From Histoplasma ohiense (lineage: Eukaryota; Ascomycota; Eurotiomycetes; Onygenales; Ajellomycetaceae), in assembly GCA_017607445.1 (NCBI GenBank), contig JAEVHH010000003.1:5890001-5954000 (forward strand): DNA of 64,000 bases, written 5' to 3'. Under the pieces are notes generated by a model. The model made no database searches, was not told where the DNA came from, and saw nothing but the letters and a program-made list of their open reading frames with translations. The position numbers were made by a program, and so were the translations under genes. Each line of letters begins with the position of its first letter. Position 1 is the first letter of the stretch. Below are positions 1 to 10,559 of this stretch, one piece after another.

Positions 1-1007
1 CAGCCAAGCATGCTGGACAAACCATAAGCCAAAACTCCACTCTTTCACGAGCCGCTAGCAACAGACAGTCTGTCAATCGCCACAAGGTTGGGGAGACACC
101 AAAGCTTGACCATTCTAATATCTCGCAGGCACATCGTGAGGATGCCCATACTATGAGTTCCCCTCAACTGCATCCCACTCCAACCTCCCATGTCTCGTCA
201 CCTTCCACCGCTAAGTCCCCCGGCTTTAACCTGCAAGGCGGCATTTCCATACCCGGCGCGGAAATTCAACCCCAGCAGCAAAAGGATACTTCGCAGCTAC
301 ACCAACTCCTGCCACCGTCAATATTGCCCGCGTCCAGCCACTATAGCAGCAACGGGAACGGTAGCAACGGCCATCACTGTATTTCGGCGACTTCTCCCGA
401 TCCCGCAACGCCAATGACAGCTGCCCTCCAAAATGTATCATCAGACAGTGGAGTAAATATGGATCGGACCGGTTCAGGTTACTACCTTTCACCGTTCCAG
501 AAGCATTACGACCAATTAGGCAAGTTGACCGCTTTCCCCTCTATCCCCCGCATATCCCTCAGTTTTCCTCCCCCTTTATACGGATCTCTCTTTAGTACTA
601 GGTTGATTAATTCTTTCTCTTCCCCCTGCACAGAACAAGAATATGAAACCCAAATCGACATGCTCGATGAAGACGAGCACGATCTAGACGACTCTACAGA
701 AGACACTTTATCCACTCCCGCCTACCACGAGCCCTCGACCCCACCATCCGGAATCGCTCGATCCCAGCCTCAACCTGGTCCTGAGGCTCAAGCTCAGGTC
801 CAGCAAAACGAGCACGACATTGCTACTTCTCTTGCTGAGACGACTACCTCCGCCACGACCCTTAACGAAGATATAGATATTTTTGTACAAGACGAATCGC
901 TCTTCAATGTCTTCGATCCCATGCTTGACCCGGATCCGTTTGGTTTGACGGCAAGCATGCACTTCCAGACTCCATTCAGCTATGTCGAGAGCCATGTGGG
1001 ACCATGA
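1..1007 (+). CDS. 3' part of a regulator-like protein, possibly a zinc-cluster transcription factor (truncated by window edge)
   Basis: The reading frame is already open at base 3 and runs to a TGA at 1005-1007, so only the C-terminal part is visible. The protein is rich in Ser, Pro, Thr, Gln and Asn, with an acidic stretch (IDMLDEDEHDLDDSTEDT) and a tail with aromatic and Asp-Pro motifs (FDPMLDPDPFGLTASM). This composition is usual for the disordered activation region of a fungal transcription factor. The tail reminds me of Ctf1/FarA-type Zn2Cys6 regulators, but no DNA-binding domain is in view, so that is only a guess. A probable in-frame intron at 520-633 has a rare GC donor (G|GCAAGT), a TTGATTAAT branch-like site and a TGCACAG acceptor. 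Removing it gives DQLEQEYETQ. Its 114 bases are a multiple of three, so retention would keep the frame. The ATG at 153 is internal. Confidence 0.55.
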   Translation, partial: AKHAGQTISQNSTLSRAASNRQSVNRHKVGETPKLDHSNISQAHREDAHTMSSPQLHPTPTSHVSSPSTAKSPGFNLQGGISIPGAEIQPQQQKDTSQLHQLLPPSILPASSHYSSNGNGSNGHHCISATSPDPATPMTAALQNVSSDSGVNMDRTGSGYYLSPFQKHYDQLGKLTAFPSIPRISLSFPPPLYGSLFSTRLINSFSSPCTEQEYETQIDMLDEDEHDLDDSTEDTLSTPAYHEPSTPPSGIARSQPQPGPEAQAQVQQNEHDIATSLAETTTSATTLNEDIDIFVQDESLFNVFDPMLDPDPFGLTASMHFQTPFSYVESHVGP

Positions 1008-1380
1008 GAATAAAAATTAGAGAAGAGAGCAAAGTATGGAAGCAACAAACAATCCATCCTATCAAAAATAGTACTCGGATGAAAACCGCCAAATCTGACA
1101 CCTGATCTTTTCTTCTCTTCTCGTGTCATATAGACTGGACTTGACGAGATGTTGTTCTATTTTATCAAGAGGTTTTACCGAGAAATCTACACTCTACGGC
1201 GCTCGGATGGGGTGGCTTTTCCGTGTATTCGTTACTTCTTTTTCGATTTTTCCTTCTTCCTTGTTTTTCCAGCGGGGTCACGATACCCAAGGGTCACGGC
1301 AGAAATAATCTTGTTTTTCTGGTTTAATTCGAAAAGAGCAAATCAGGAAGGGAGAGGAACGACGGAGATGGCAAGTGCTT

Positions 1381-1382
1381 AC

Positions 1383-1421
<39 letters not shown>

Positions 1422-1423
1422 AC
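1381..1423. repeat. TA-rich microsatellite
   Basis: A run of TA dinucleotides interrupted once by TATG, lying in the 3' flank of the first gene. No other function is visible. Confidence 0.85.
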
Positions 1424-1994
1424 TGGCATGCGGCATTTGCGGGGCGCTTTTTGGTTTATTTAGGGGAAAGTTTCTTTAAGTTTCTTAAGCCACATAAACT
1501 GTGTTACCGATGTGTGGGTTTTTCTCATTTATTTTCTATATACATATTTACATATATATATATGATTTATCATGCGCATACGATATGTCTTTTCTTCAAC
1601 ACTCTCATCTTGTTTTGGTGCATATAACGGCAGATGAAAAATGATGATGATGACGGTTGTTCTGGATGCTGCCTCATGTCTTGCATTAGTTTTACATCAT
1701 CTGGCCGCTGGCTTCGTCCCTCGTTATTGTTCCATGTTTCCCCTCGTTTCTTGCCATGTTATTGTTTGGTAGTAAGTTCAAGTTGTTTAACCGTGCCAAT
1801 GTCATACATGTGTGTACAGATGTCGTAGTCCGTTGATCCACCTTGCATCCACAATAAGGACCATACCCTAAGCCCTAAAACCCCAATCCGACCAGGCCCC
1901 AGCCCAGCCCCATCCGCCCGGGCCGACTCGGCTTCCGGGCCACTGAGCCCTTGAGCCTCCTCCGGCTCGCTTAGCATTTGCGGATTTCAAACCT

Positions 1995-2021
1995 CGACCT
2001 CAACCTCAACCTCAACCTCGC
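1995..2021. repeat. CTCAAC hexamer repeat
   Basis: About four to five near-perfect copies of CTCAAC/CTCGAC in the promoter-leader region of the Stm1-type gene. This is a simple tandem repeat. It resembles but does not match a fungal telomere repeat (CCCTAA). Confidence 0.75.
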
Positions 2022-2561
2022 CTCCCACCCACGGCCAGCTCTGTGTCCACCGTCCACCATCCAGCTCTCCGCGATCCGGATCCGAATTGCACGGCATCCT
2101 CTACTTCGTGCACAGGCAATCCGCTCCAGGGCTGATATCAGCCAGTTCGCCGATCGGTCATCTCAGTCACTCAGTCTCAGTCAGTTTTCTTCCTCCCCTC
2201 TTCCGCGTTGTGCTCCCGCCAACACCTCCAATCCAATTCCCAATCCCAGTCCCAGAAAAATATATATAACCAAACAAAACATTCCAATTTGGGGGATTTT
2301 TTTTTTTATTGATTTATTTTATTTCTTTCGCCGAAACAACTTACCCAAACAGCAATACTAATAACTACCACCAACCCATTGCCTATACAGCCCTCCCACC
2401 CTCCCATCCATCCAATCTCTACCCATTTCCGCCCGTCTGGAGCCCGCCCCCAAGCCCGCTCCCCATCCCGCCCCAACCCCTCCGCCCCCGTAACCCGAAT
2501 TGCTGCAATAACAGAAAGCCTTCCGAGGAAGGCCCCCCTTTTCCACAAAAAACCAGGCGTC

Positions 2562-2633
2562 ATGTCGGACGTCCGGTCCAAGGTATGGTTGACGTGTTTT
2601 TTCTTTCATGCTTTGAAGAGGGAGAGAAAAGAA

Positions 2634-2664
<31 letters not shown>

Positions 2665-3022
2665 CTAAGACAATTGAGTGTGAGAGAGAGGTGATGTGTG
2701 CTATGAGGATGGACTAGGGTTTTTTCAAAATTGTGGTGTGTGTTTTTTGCGCAATTGGTAATTGTCAAGTGACATTTGATGGGATATATATATTATATAT
2801 ACATCTTCCATGCCAATTGCCAATCACATTGTGATTCCGCTTTGTGTTGTGGTGTTGTGTTGATGCTCTTCATTTTTTCCAGGGGGGGATTTGGATTTTC
2901 CTGGTATTTTCATTTGTGGGCAAAAATGAAAACACAACCACAACAAAAAAATGATGAAAAAATGCTAATATCGTTCCTTCTCACTACAAAAAGAACCTGT
3001 ATGAGCTTCTTGGTACGGAATA

Positions 3023-3066
<44 letters not shown>

Positions 3067-4314
3067 AAAAGAAAAAAACCCCAAATTCCCTAACCAGCGC
3101 CTCCTTCCCCCTCCTGCGCTGCCCTCTGAAATCGCGGAATATTCCTATGGACATCAGACACACATACTATGGTCCATTGAGAATCTTGAAATTCGAAGCT
3201 AACATTTTGCAATTGCAGGTAATGACCCTGAAGAGGACTCCGATCGGGAACCATCACCACCCACCAGTGCTGTAACCAAGCCCGGCCCTAGATATGGGAA
3301 GCGTGAAGGCCCTTCCGAACCACCCCGTTCTGCCAACCCGGCTTTAGCGCGTCCTCGTGGAGGACGAGGTGGTCGATATGGGAATGAACAAGGTATGTCA
3401 TCATTATTGTATATTTGAGTTTTTTCAGGTTTTTATTTTATTTTTTAATTGTTGTTGTTTTGTGCCTGTGTCAACAGACAATTCTAATGAACAGTCTTCT
3501 GTCTCCAGCATTCCGTGACCCTGAAGCCAGCGCGAGAGCAAACCGCAAAAAACCCGTCGATGCTCCCTTACCAGATGTCCCAACTGGTGTAGTGAAGAAC
3601 CGCGATGCTCGCGGCAACCTCCTCCGTGAAGATCGCACCAACCGCTCGGACAGAACGTAAGCATTCCTATTTAACAAACTAACCAAGCCAGACTTTTCGT
3701 TTTTTAAACAATAAGAATGGGTTGCTAACAACGCTCTCCTTCACAGCGAGACCACTAAGCAAGTCGAGCAAGGCTGGGGGGCCACCAGCGGTGAATCCGC
3801 CTGGGAAGATGAACGGGCCGGCGCAGCCACTGCAAAGCGGGAGACCAAAGAAGGGCCCGGCGGCGACGCAGCCGCGAACGACGCTGAGGCCGCGGAAGCC
3901 GAAGACAAGGCCAAGTCCTACGCCGAGTACCTAGCCGAGCAGGCCGAGCAGCGCCGCGACGACCTTGGCGTCAAGGAAGCCCGCAAGCCCAACGAGGGCG
4001 TCAAGGCGGATAAGAAATGGGCGACGGCCAAGGCGTTAAAGCGCGACGAGGACGAGGAGGCCTACATCAAGGGCAAGGAGGAGAAGGCGCGGCGCGAGAA
4101 GGCCAGGAAGGAAAAAGCCTTTGTTGAGGTTGATATGCGCTTTGTCGAGCAGCCCCGTGGCAACCGCGGGGGCCGTGGAGGTGGCCGTGGAGGCGCTGGC
4201 GGCCGGGGCCGCGGCGGTGCACCCGGTGGTGCTGGCCATCGCGGCGGCCGTGGTGGTCCCGCTGCTGGGCCTAGCGTCGATGAGAAGAACTTCCCGGCCC
4301 TTGGTGGCAAATAG
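2562..4314 (+). CDS. STM1: Stm1-type ribosome/mRNA-binding protein (Stm1_N and HABP4/PAI-RBP1 family)
   Basis: Stm1/SERBP1-type proteins bind ribosomes and nucleic acids, and preserve and clamp idle 80S ribosomes. The spliced model has five exons: 2562-2582, 2994-3012, 3219-3392, 3509-3656 and 3747-4314. It encodes 309 residues in continuous frame. Exon 1 gives MSDVRSK. Exon 2 is a 19-base microexon giving NLYELLG across the junction. Together they rebuild the conserved fungal N-terminus MxDVRSKNLYELLGNDP. Next come a basic RGG patch, the AFRDPEASARANRKK segment and a VEQGWGATSGESAWEDE segment like the HABP4 domain. The tail is a long charged helix (YAEYLAEQAEQRRDDLGVKE), an RGG-rich stretch and a closing DEKNFPALGGK. 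Exon 4 uses the acceptor at 3508, because the AG at 3477 would run into a stop. It is convergent with the GtaA gene. Confidence 0.9.
2583..2993 (+). other. Stm1 intron 1, with a 27-base A tract
   Basis: 411 bases, donor GTATGG and acceptor AAAG. An uninterrupted A run spans 2638-2664. This intron lies immediately 5' of the 19-nt microexon. See also the T tract in the next intron. Confidence 0.8.
3013..3218 (+). other. Stm1 intron 2, with a 36-base T tract
   Basis: 206 bases, donor GTACGG and acceptor TTGCAG. A C7 run is followed by an unbroken T run at 3030-3065, just 17 bases after the microexon ends. Confidence 0.8.
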
Positions 4315-5753
4315 TTACTTTCTTTTTTGTGTGTGTGTGCTGATAACCTGTATCCGTCTCCCCTCTTTTCCTTCCCCTTTTCTCTATCTGGCTGGCAGTT
4401 GGTGATTTTAAAGGAAGGAGGGGAGGAGGGTAAGGTATCCAAAAAAAAAAAAATATATAAAAAAGGAGAAGAGAAGCTTTAATAATTTTTTTTGTATGTG
4501 TTTTGTTTTTGATCTTTTTCTTTTTAATCACTTAAACTTTTTTACTCCTTTTACTTTCTCCCTTTTGTCCTTTTGTTGTTTTTTGTTTTAATTTCCCCCT
4601 TTTTCCCCACCCTTCACTTTCTATCTCATCTTCTCTCATATTGACTTGCCTTGCCTTGCCTTGCCTTGGTGCTGTAAACCTCCAACTCCTCTTACTCAGC
4701 ACAAAACAACCAAAAAATTAACAAATGGAACAAGAAAAACCTTTTTGTCTTTTTATTTTGTTTATTTATTTATTTATTATTCTTTTTTTTTTTTCATTTC
4801 CCCCCCCCTTTCCTGTGATACAAGACATCTCAAGATGATGAGATCATGGGAGAGAGAGACAGAACATTGTACCCTTGTCTTTACCTTTATATGTATGTGA
4901 ATGAGGAAGGGAAGGAGGGGGGAATAAATGTCTTGGATTTTATTTTACCTTTTTTTTTTTTTTTTTTTTTTCTCTCATTGAGATGTCTGGGTTATTAAAA
5001 ACATGTAACTGTACTCTGTATGCTACCTACGCCTACCCACCTGTTCATTTCTCTGTGTGTGGCTTTTAAAAAAGGAAAAGAAGAAAAAAAAATATTATCC
5101 CACTATGAAATGAGGAGGGTATCTAACCTCCCTCTTACTGGACCCAACTACTGGCTCCTAACCAAGAGGGAAGAAGGAAGCAGGCCAGCTCTAGCAACCA
5201 AAAATAACATAATGAAAACTAAAGCTGGGGACAAAGACAAGACAAGACAAGACAAGAATCAGTGTGAGAATCGATACCTAAACGAACTTCAATAGGCGGA
5301 ATTAACTAAAAATGGATGGAAAAGAAAATGATGAAAGGGAGGGAGGCCGCTTAACTATAGATCCATTCTAAGAGAGTGTAAAAGTAAAAATAAACCTCAC
5401 AATGAATCGGTGTATAGCTAGAACATGAACATGCCGAAACTAGAGACATGGAGATGAGGAAAGGAAAGGGAAATCAGACGGGATGATTCTCTTTATCCGT
5501 CTCTGAGCAAGAAGTAGAAAATGTCACTCGCAAATCCAAGTCAAGACACAGATTAATAGAGACTGAATAAGAGGCCAAAGCCAATCCAAATAAGCGGTCT
5601 ATACCCCTAAGGCTGGCGTAGTTGAAAGGAAAAATCCATTCCGAAAAAGCCAAATAATCTAGACAATTGATATCAACGCCAAAGGAAAGGGATGGCTTCT
5701 AGCATTTCCCCCCTCCCAAAAAAAAATAAGGTGATGACAGGTTCACCGCGCAG
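4315..5753. other. Intergenic region between two convergent genes
   Basis: The two 3' ends (Stm1-type on + and GtaA on -) face each other here. The region holds several T and A tracts (for example about 4441-4453, 4785-4794 and 4952-4971), a four-copy CCTTG repeat near 4645-4666 and a CAAGA/ACAAG repeat near 5237-5257. No coding or RNA gene is seen. The poly-U-rich transcripts from both sides would be consistent with transcription termination zones. Confidence 0.6.
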
Positions 5754-8667
5754 CTAGTTACGGGGACCAGCCCATCTAGTGAGTGTCTTAGGGAGGTTGG
5801 CCAGTAATCTAAACTGAGGCCCTCTCCTCCCCGCATATCCAGCAGCTGATTCATCGCTGTCATCATAGTCATCGTAATCTTCATCGTATCCGTCTCTATG
5901 GTCCTTGTAAGAAGGGCAGTCATCACCTTCGCAACTAGGGTACCCATCTTCCAACACTTCATCATCCAAGAAGTCCAAACCAGCCATGGCATTCCCATTG
6001 CATGCCCTCTCAAGGGCAAGGAACGCAAAATGACCACCAATTACAGGTCGAGCGAAAAAATTAGGCCCAGGAAATCCACCATCACCTTCTGTCTTATGTA
6101 AATCAGTGAATGGGCGATCCGTGACTGTTTCATTGAGCCATTTAGCAACCGACTGAAGGATTTCATGGCGAACGTTTTTGCTGGATACCGCCATGGAGAA
6201 AAACTCCCAGTCAGTCTTAGTGTAGAGATGCCGGCTGTCCAGCGGAAGTCCATATTTCTGCCGTACGTAGTGATACCATTTCGATTGCCGTTCATAAACC
6301 CGTTTTGGTACAAAACCGACATGGCCTAATTTCGGTGGATCAAGGGGCTTTTGTGGGTCGCCGTGGTCGATTGCCTCATTTCCATCGGAGGTACTCTCCA
6401 AGGAATCCTCCAGATGGAAACAGAGAAGGGAGTCTGCGTACAAATTGTACAAGGTGGTCCAAGAACCAAACCAGTCATAGGAGAGTTTAGCATGAGTTTT
6501 GTCCCTCGAAAAACCATACTCTTCCCATTTCGTGATGTAGGTGTCAGAAATATTCTGGTAAGCAGATTATTTAAATTAGCATAGTGCGTTTGTTTCTCTA
6601 TGTTTAAATGAAGTTCCCATTCTGAACAAACCTTGTAGTATTTATAATCAGCTTTATTTCCGACGAGGGCAGAAAGCTTGCTCATAGCATTAATGCCGAT
6701 AATTCCTTTGAGCGCAAGATTTGTCTGAAGTGCCAACCATCCAGCGAAGTCATCGGTAGATACTGCATACAGGTTAGCCTGCGATAACCACGAAATGACT
6801 TCAGGATAGACATACGTTGATTCTCAGGAAGCAAAGAAAATTCGACCAAGTATCCGGTCCATTGTTTCCATAGCTTGTAGGATCTTTCGACCCACAGCTG
6901 TGCTTTATCACCGGCGTTAGGCATCAATGCCCAGGGGCTATCGAGTTTATCTATGCCACCGCTTGACTCAAGGTCTGTCAGTGGGAATATGCCAGTATCT
7001 TTGCCACGTTTAGTGTTTCTAATGGGGGAGCCGGAGCCCTTCGCAGGGTAACGCAACGAATTAACGATGGCAAGGCCCATTATTAGCATATTTCCACATT
7101 CTTCTACCGGCATGTATTCGTCTCTTCCGTCTGGATGACCAGTAGCGTTAGGGAAATGAGAACCTAAGTCGTGCATCGCGTAAGTATTTGGATATTGGCC
7201 GCTGAGCATATGTTCTATCAATGGTTCCAAAAGGTAGGCAAGCCATCTGGGGTTGGTATAGAGGAAGAAAGGGAAAGACGGGAATATAACGTCAATTGTC
7301 TGGAAGTTTCCATTGGAGGAGATCTCCTTGAGGAACAAAATTGGATTTTCTGCTGTCCCCGAGAAGGTTGTTGCACCGAGAACTTGTCTTGCAGAGAGAG
7401 CGACAACGTCAACGTAATCTTCTGCACCCGACAAAAACGCATCAATTTCGAGTTGTTTAGAGTAACTCGTGGCAAGAGCAGATGCATTTTGGAAGTCGAA
7501 ATAGTGGAAAGAAAGAAGGTTGTCCACACTACTAAACCAGGATTGCCAAAGGGGTTTCATCATGGTCAAGCCGCGGGCGGCAGCAAATTGGACAACAGGA
7601 TCTTGGATATGAGCGATGGTAAAGGTGACTTGGTCTTCTTGCATCAAACCAGTTTCGCAGTTATTGCCAGTTCCATTGAGAAGAAATGACTTGGAAAATG
7701 CGAAGACGGGCTCCTCGTCCATAATCGATCGGAAGGAGCCATCGTTGACATTTCGCAAAGCATCAGTCCTTGCAAACCGCTTGCGAAGTACAGCAGACGT
7801 CCCAGATTCATATAGGACATCCTGAGTTTGTTGAATAATAATGTTTAGTTAATTGGGATATTCGTTAACCCTAATGCCAAAGGTAGCTATCAGGAATTCT
7901 TACCTTTGGAGCAACGATATACAGGCTGCCCCATTCAGAGCGGTCACTATGTTCGGTGAACAGCTGCTCCGTTTCGCGTCTGACCCGCCACCTATTAAGG
8001 CGAGGACCTCCATTCCTGGGAGTTATCTTGTCGAAATCCCATACAATGCGGGCCCCTCGGTAACCGCTGACCCACTGGCCGTTCATGTCCATGTAGATGT
8101 GAGCATTCCTATTCCCCTTGACATACACGGTGATATACGCAGCGGGAATTGATTGACGAAGAGTAGAAGTCGGAGTGATGGGTGAAAGGAATGAAACGGT
8201 GATGTGAAGGGGTCCCGCTGACGATTGGGATTCGGGTGGAGCTATGGAGTAGGTCAAATTGGTCGTGGAAGCATCGTATTTGGCACCAAGATATGTTGGA
8301 TACGAGATCTTATAGCTGTGTAATTTTCTATTGTCAGAAAAGAACTCCTCACATTGATTAAGCATCACAGCAGTAAAGCATACCCAGAGCTAGCCTTAAC
8401 CGGCGTCAGGGAATCGTGAGGACGTCCAAGAAGGGGATATACAAATCCAGTGTCCGGGATAGCAGCCATTAGGGAGAGCCCAAGGTGCTCTCCCGTGTAA
8501 AACATGGGCCAGTTATTCCACGGGTCATCTCTGGCATTGCCGAGCCAAGTGCTGAGATAAGGATCCCGCACGATCAACGGAAGAACAGGAGGGGTAAGGC
8601 GAGAGGCGGCAACAAGAAAGGAGTGGAAGATGGCTGCCCCAACGAGCGGAGTGAGTAACCATCGCAT
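5754..8667 (-). CDS. gtaA: Secreted glutaminase GtaA
   Basis: Fungal GtaA-type glutaminases hydrolyse L-glutamine to glutamate and ammonia outside the cell. The five-exon model is 8667-8384, 8315-7904, 7821-6816, 6762-6632 and 6554-5754. All phases agree, giving 877 residues. The start MRWLLTPLVGAAIFHSFLVA is a clear signal peptide. The body carries family hallmarks: LIVRDPYLSTWLG and NWPMFYTGEHLGL near the N-terminus, YPNTYAMHDLGSHFPNATGH and EECGNMLIMGLAI in the middle, and LSTDDFAGW, YDWFGSWTTLYNLYAD and WLNETVTDRPFTDLHKT near the C-terminus. These fit the GtaA/DUF4965-DUF1793 architecture. The intron at 6815-6763 is only 53 bases but has a GCTAAC branch site, and it restores LSTDDFAGW. 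It is longer than the roughly 690-residue Aspergillus enzyme as I remember it. An acidic insert near the C-terminus (DEDYDDYDDSDES) looks lineage-specific. Confidence 0.9.
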
Positions 8668-9016
8668 GGTGCCAGCTTCACCAGGAAACAGCAGCGGCTA
8701 AGGATATAAAGGGCAATAGGATTTCTAAAGAGAAAACCGCCTCAGCATTGCGGTGTTGCTGGAGGAGGATTGGGAGGAGGAGAGAAGTAGTCCGCGCGGA
8801 GGGGCAATTGCTGGTGGATGAAAGCGAGCGTTGAGGAGGTTTAAGTTTAGAACGGATGAGGTCATGCGGAGAAGTCAGGCCAAGTGGAGCCGCAGCTGGT
8901 CCCGGTCCCCGCTCCTGTTGCTGTTTGTTGTCCGCTCTACAACTAACAACAAATAGCAAAAAGACAAAACACACAGATCGCCCCACAGAATGGGGTTGCG
9001 CGCAGACAGAGATGGA

Positions 9017-9037
9017 GAAGAGAGAGAGAGAGAGAGA
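9017..9037. repeat. GA microsatellite
   Basis: About ten uninterrupted GA units lie roughly 350 bases upstream of the GtaA start codon. On the GtaA sense strand this is a CT repeat. Confidence 0.85.
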
Positions 9038-9211
9038 TTGGGAGGAAGTGGACGCTCATCCGTCATCCAGGGGATAGCTCATATCGACAAACCTTCCTTC
9101 CCGGTGTCGCTCAACAGTAGCATCAACAAACAGTATACTTTAACCTTAACAACAGAATGGCAGGTTTACCCTCTATTTATCGCTATTCCATATTTGTTGC
9201 TGCTGACTCTT

Positions 9212-9242
<31 letters not shown>

Positions 9243-9964
9243 CCATTAGCGGGCTCAAAACGGTGGCTATAGATTCGAGCCTTGAATCAAGCATCTCACT
9301 AAGGCAGTCAATTAGCTTTACATCAGACGCATTAGGGGATGCTCCTAGATGCCACCCACACTCCAAAGTTCAGCCCTCCGCGAGAAAGCGTCTAGACGAA
9401 GTAAGGTCATTTTCATTTATTTATTTATTCCTTATTTGCACCGAAAATACATGGCTGGTCCTGCATGTTTCTCACGTCTTACAACCAATAGAATATGTAA
9501 CCAATTCCACAACCACCTGATAGTTATTTGCTCATGCTGACGTTTGACAATCTGCAAGTCGCCAATGCGCCCTTGCATAAATATTTGCTCCATTTGGCTT
9601 GGATGGAACTTGGAAGTTAGGGCCCTCGTCTTCTTCGCCCGTTCCCAACCCCTCCGCCTGGCCCGCTCCCTGATTCCAACAAAATCGATATCCCAAGCCT
9701 ACTCAAGCATCACCACCAAAATACTGTTGAAGAAACGAAGGATCTTTTCGGGTATTATTTGTGTTTGACACCACCAAGCCTACACGAAAATCAGCCGACA
9801 AATCTCACTGACATCCAACCTTAAATTGATATCACATGTCGTGTGTCTTGAGTTCCCACATGCGGGCTCTGGGTTTGTAGATACGGTACACCGGCCTTTA
9901 AAAACAGGCGATCGGTAGACTCCAATATATATCTAACTGGAACTGGATGCATTAATATTTTGAA

Positions 9965-9986
9965 ATATATATATATATATATATAT
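9965..9986. repeat. AT microsatellite
   Basis: A pure run of AT dinucleotides in intergenic DNA. Confidence 0.85.
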
Positions 9987-10559
9987 CATAAGGCGAAAGA
10001 ATATTTTCTCCTAACGCAGGACAATTAAATCCATCTACCCCGACCAAAAACTGGGGAATATTTAGCCAATGACGCGGGCTCTTATTGTAGAACGGTTGAT
10101 AACAGAGCGCTACGGTGAGGATCTCAAACATCCTGCAGTTGCCCCTCAGCTGACTGGGGGTTACTGTACAAAATTTTTGTATGTAGGGTAAACGTAAGCT
10201 CTTTGACTCTTATTTACTAACTGGTTGGAGGTTGGGTAAAAGTCATCCATATATTTTCGAGATCATGGTATCCAGACAAATAGCAACTGTCGGATTGCCG
10301 ATCATGAGATCAGATATTGAAACCAGAAATGTGTGCATAGGCCAGTGGTAGTTACCTGTTTGTAGTTTAGATCAACTATGGCAACCCTAGTTTGCCAAAA
10401 CTCACGAGGGAATCGTTTGATAGCTTTTGATATTTATTCAAGTTCACATCGGAGCAGAGAAAAGAAACAGGCAAAAGGATAAAAGATAAGAAAGAAAATA
10501 TATCACAAACGTTTTTCTTCTCTAGCCACCCACCCACAATACTCCCTAAATAGAGTCCT

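Larger units (their letters stand above)
1008..2561. other. Intergenic region: 3' UTR of the upstream gene and promoter/leader of the Stm1-type gene
   Basis: No coding gene is supported here. It holds a TA/TATG microsatellite (about 1381-1423), a second TATA run (about 1540-1562), a CTCAAC hexamer repeat (about 1995-2021) and a long pyrimidine-rich, C-rich leader (about 2360-2500) just before the Stm1-type start codon. C/T-rich leaders are common in front of highly expressed fungal translation genes. The ORFs inside are low-complexity shadows. Confidence 0.6.
8668..10559. other. Intergenic region: GtaA promoter and 3' flank of GUS1
   Basis: The GtaA promoter lies at the left, on the minus strand. 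The region also holds a GA microsatellite (about 9017-9037), a T tract (about 9213-9241) and an AT microsatellite (about 9965-9986). A stretch at 9250-9770 has two open plus-strand frames that could be joined by a GTAAGG donor at 9401, but nothing in them is recognisable and I do not call a gene. No tRNA-like fold was seen. Confidence 0.5.

Noticed and set aside
8990..9770. Two plus-strand open frames (8990-9520 and 9544-9768) that could be joined at a GTAAGG donor
   Set aside because: They cross a T tract and a GA repeat, show no recognisable motif, and lie in the GtaA promoter.
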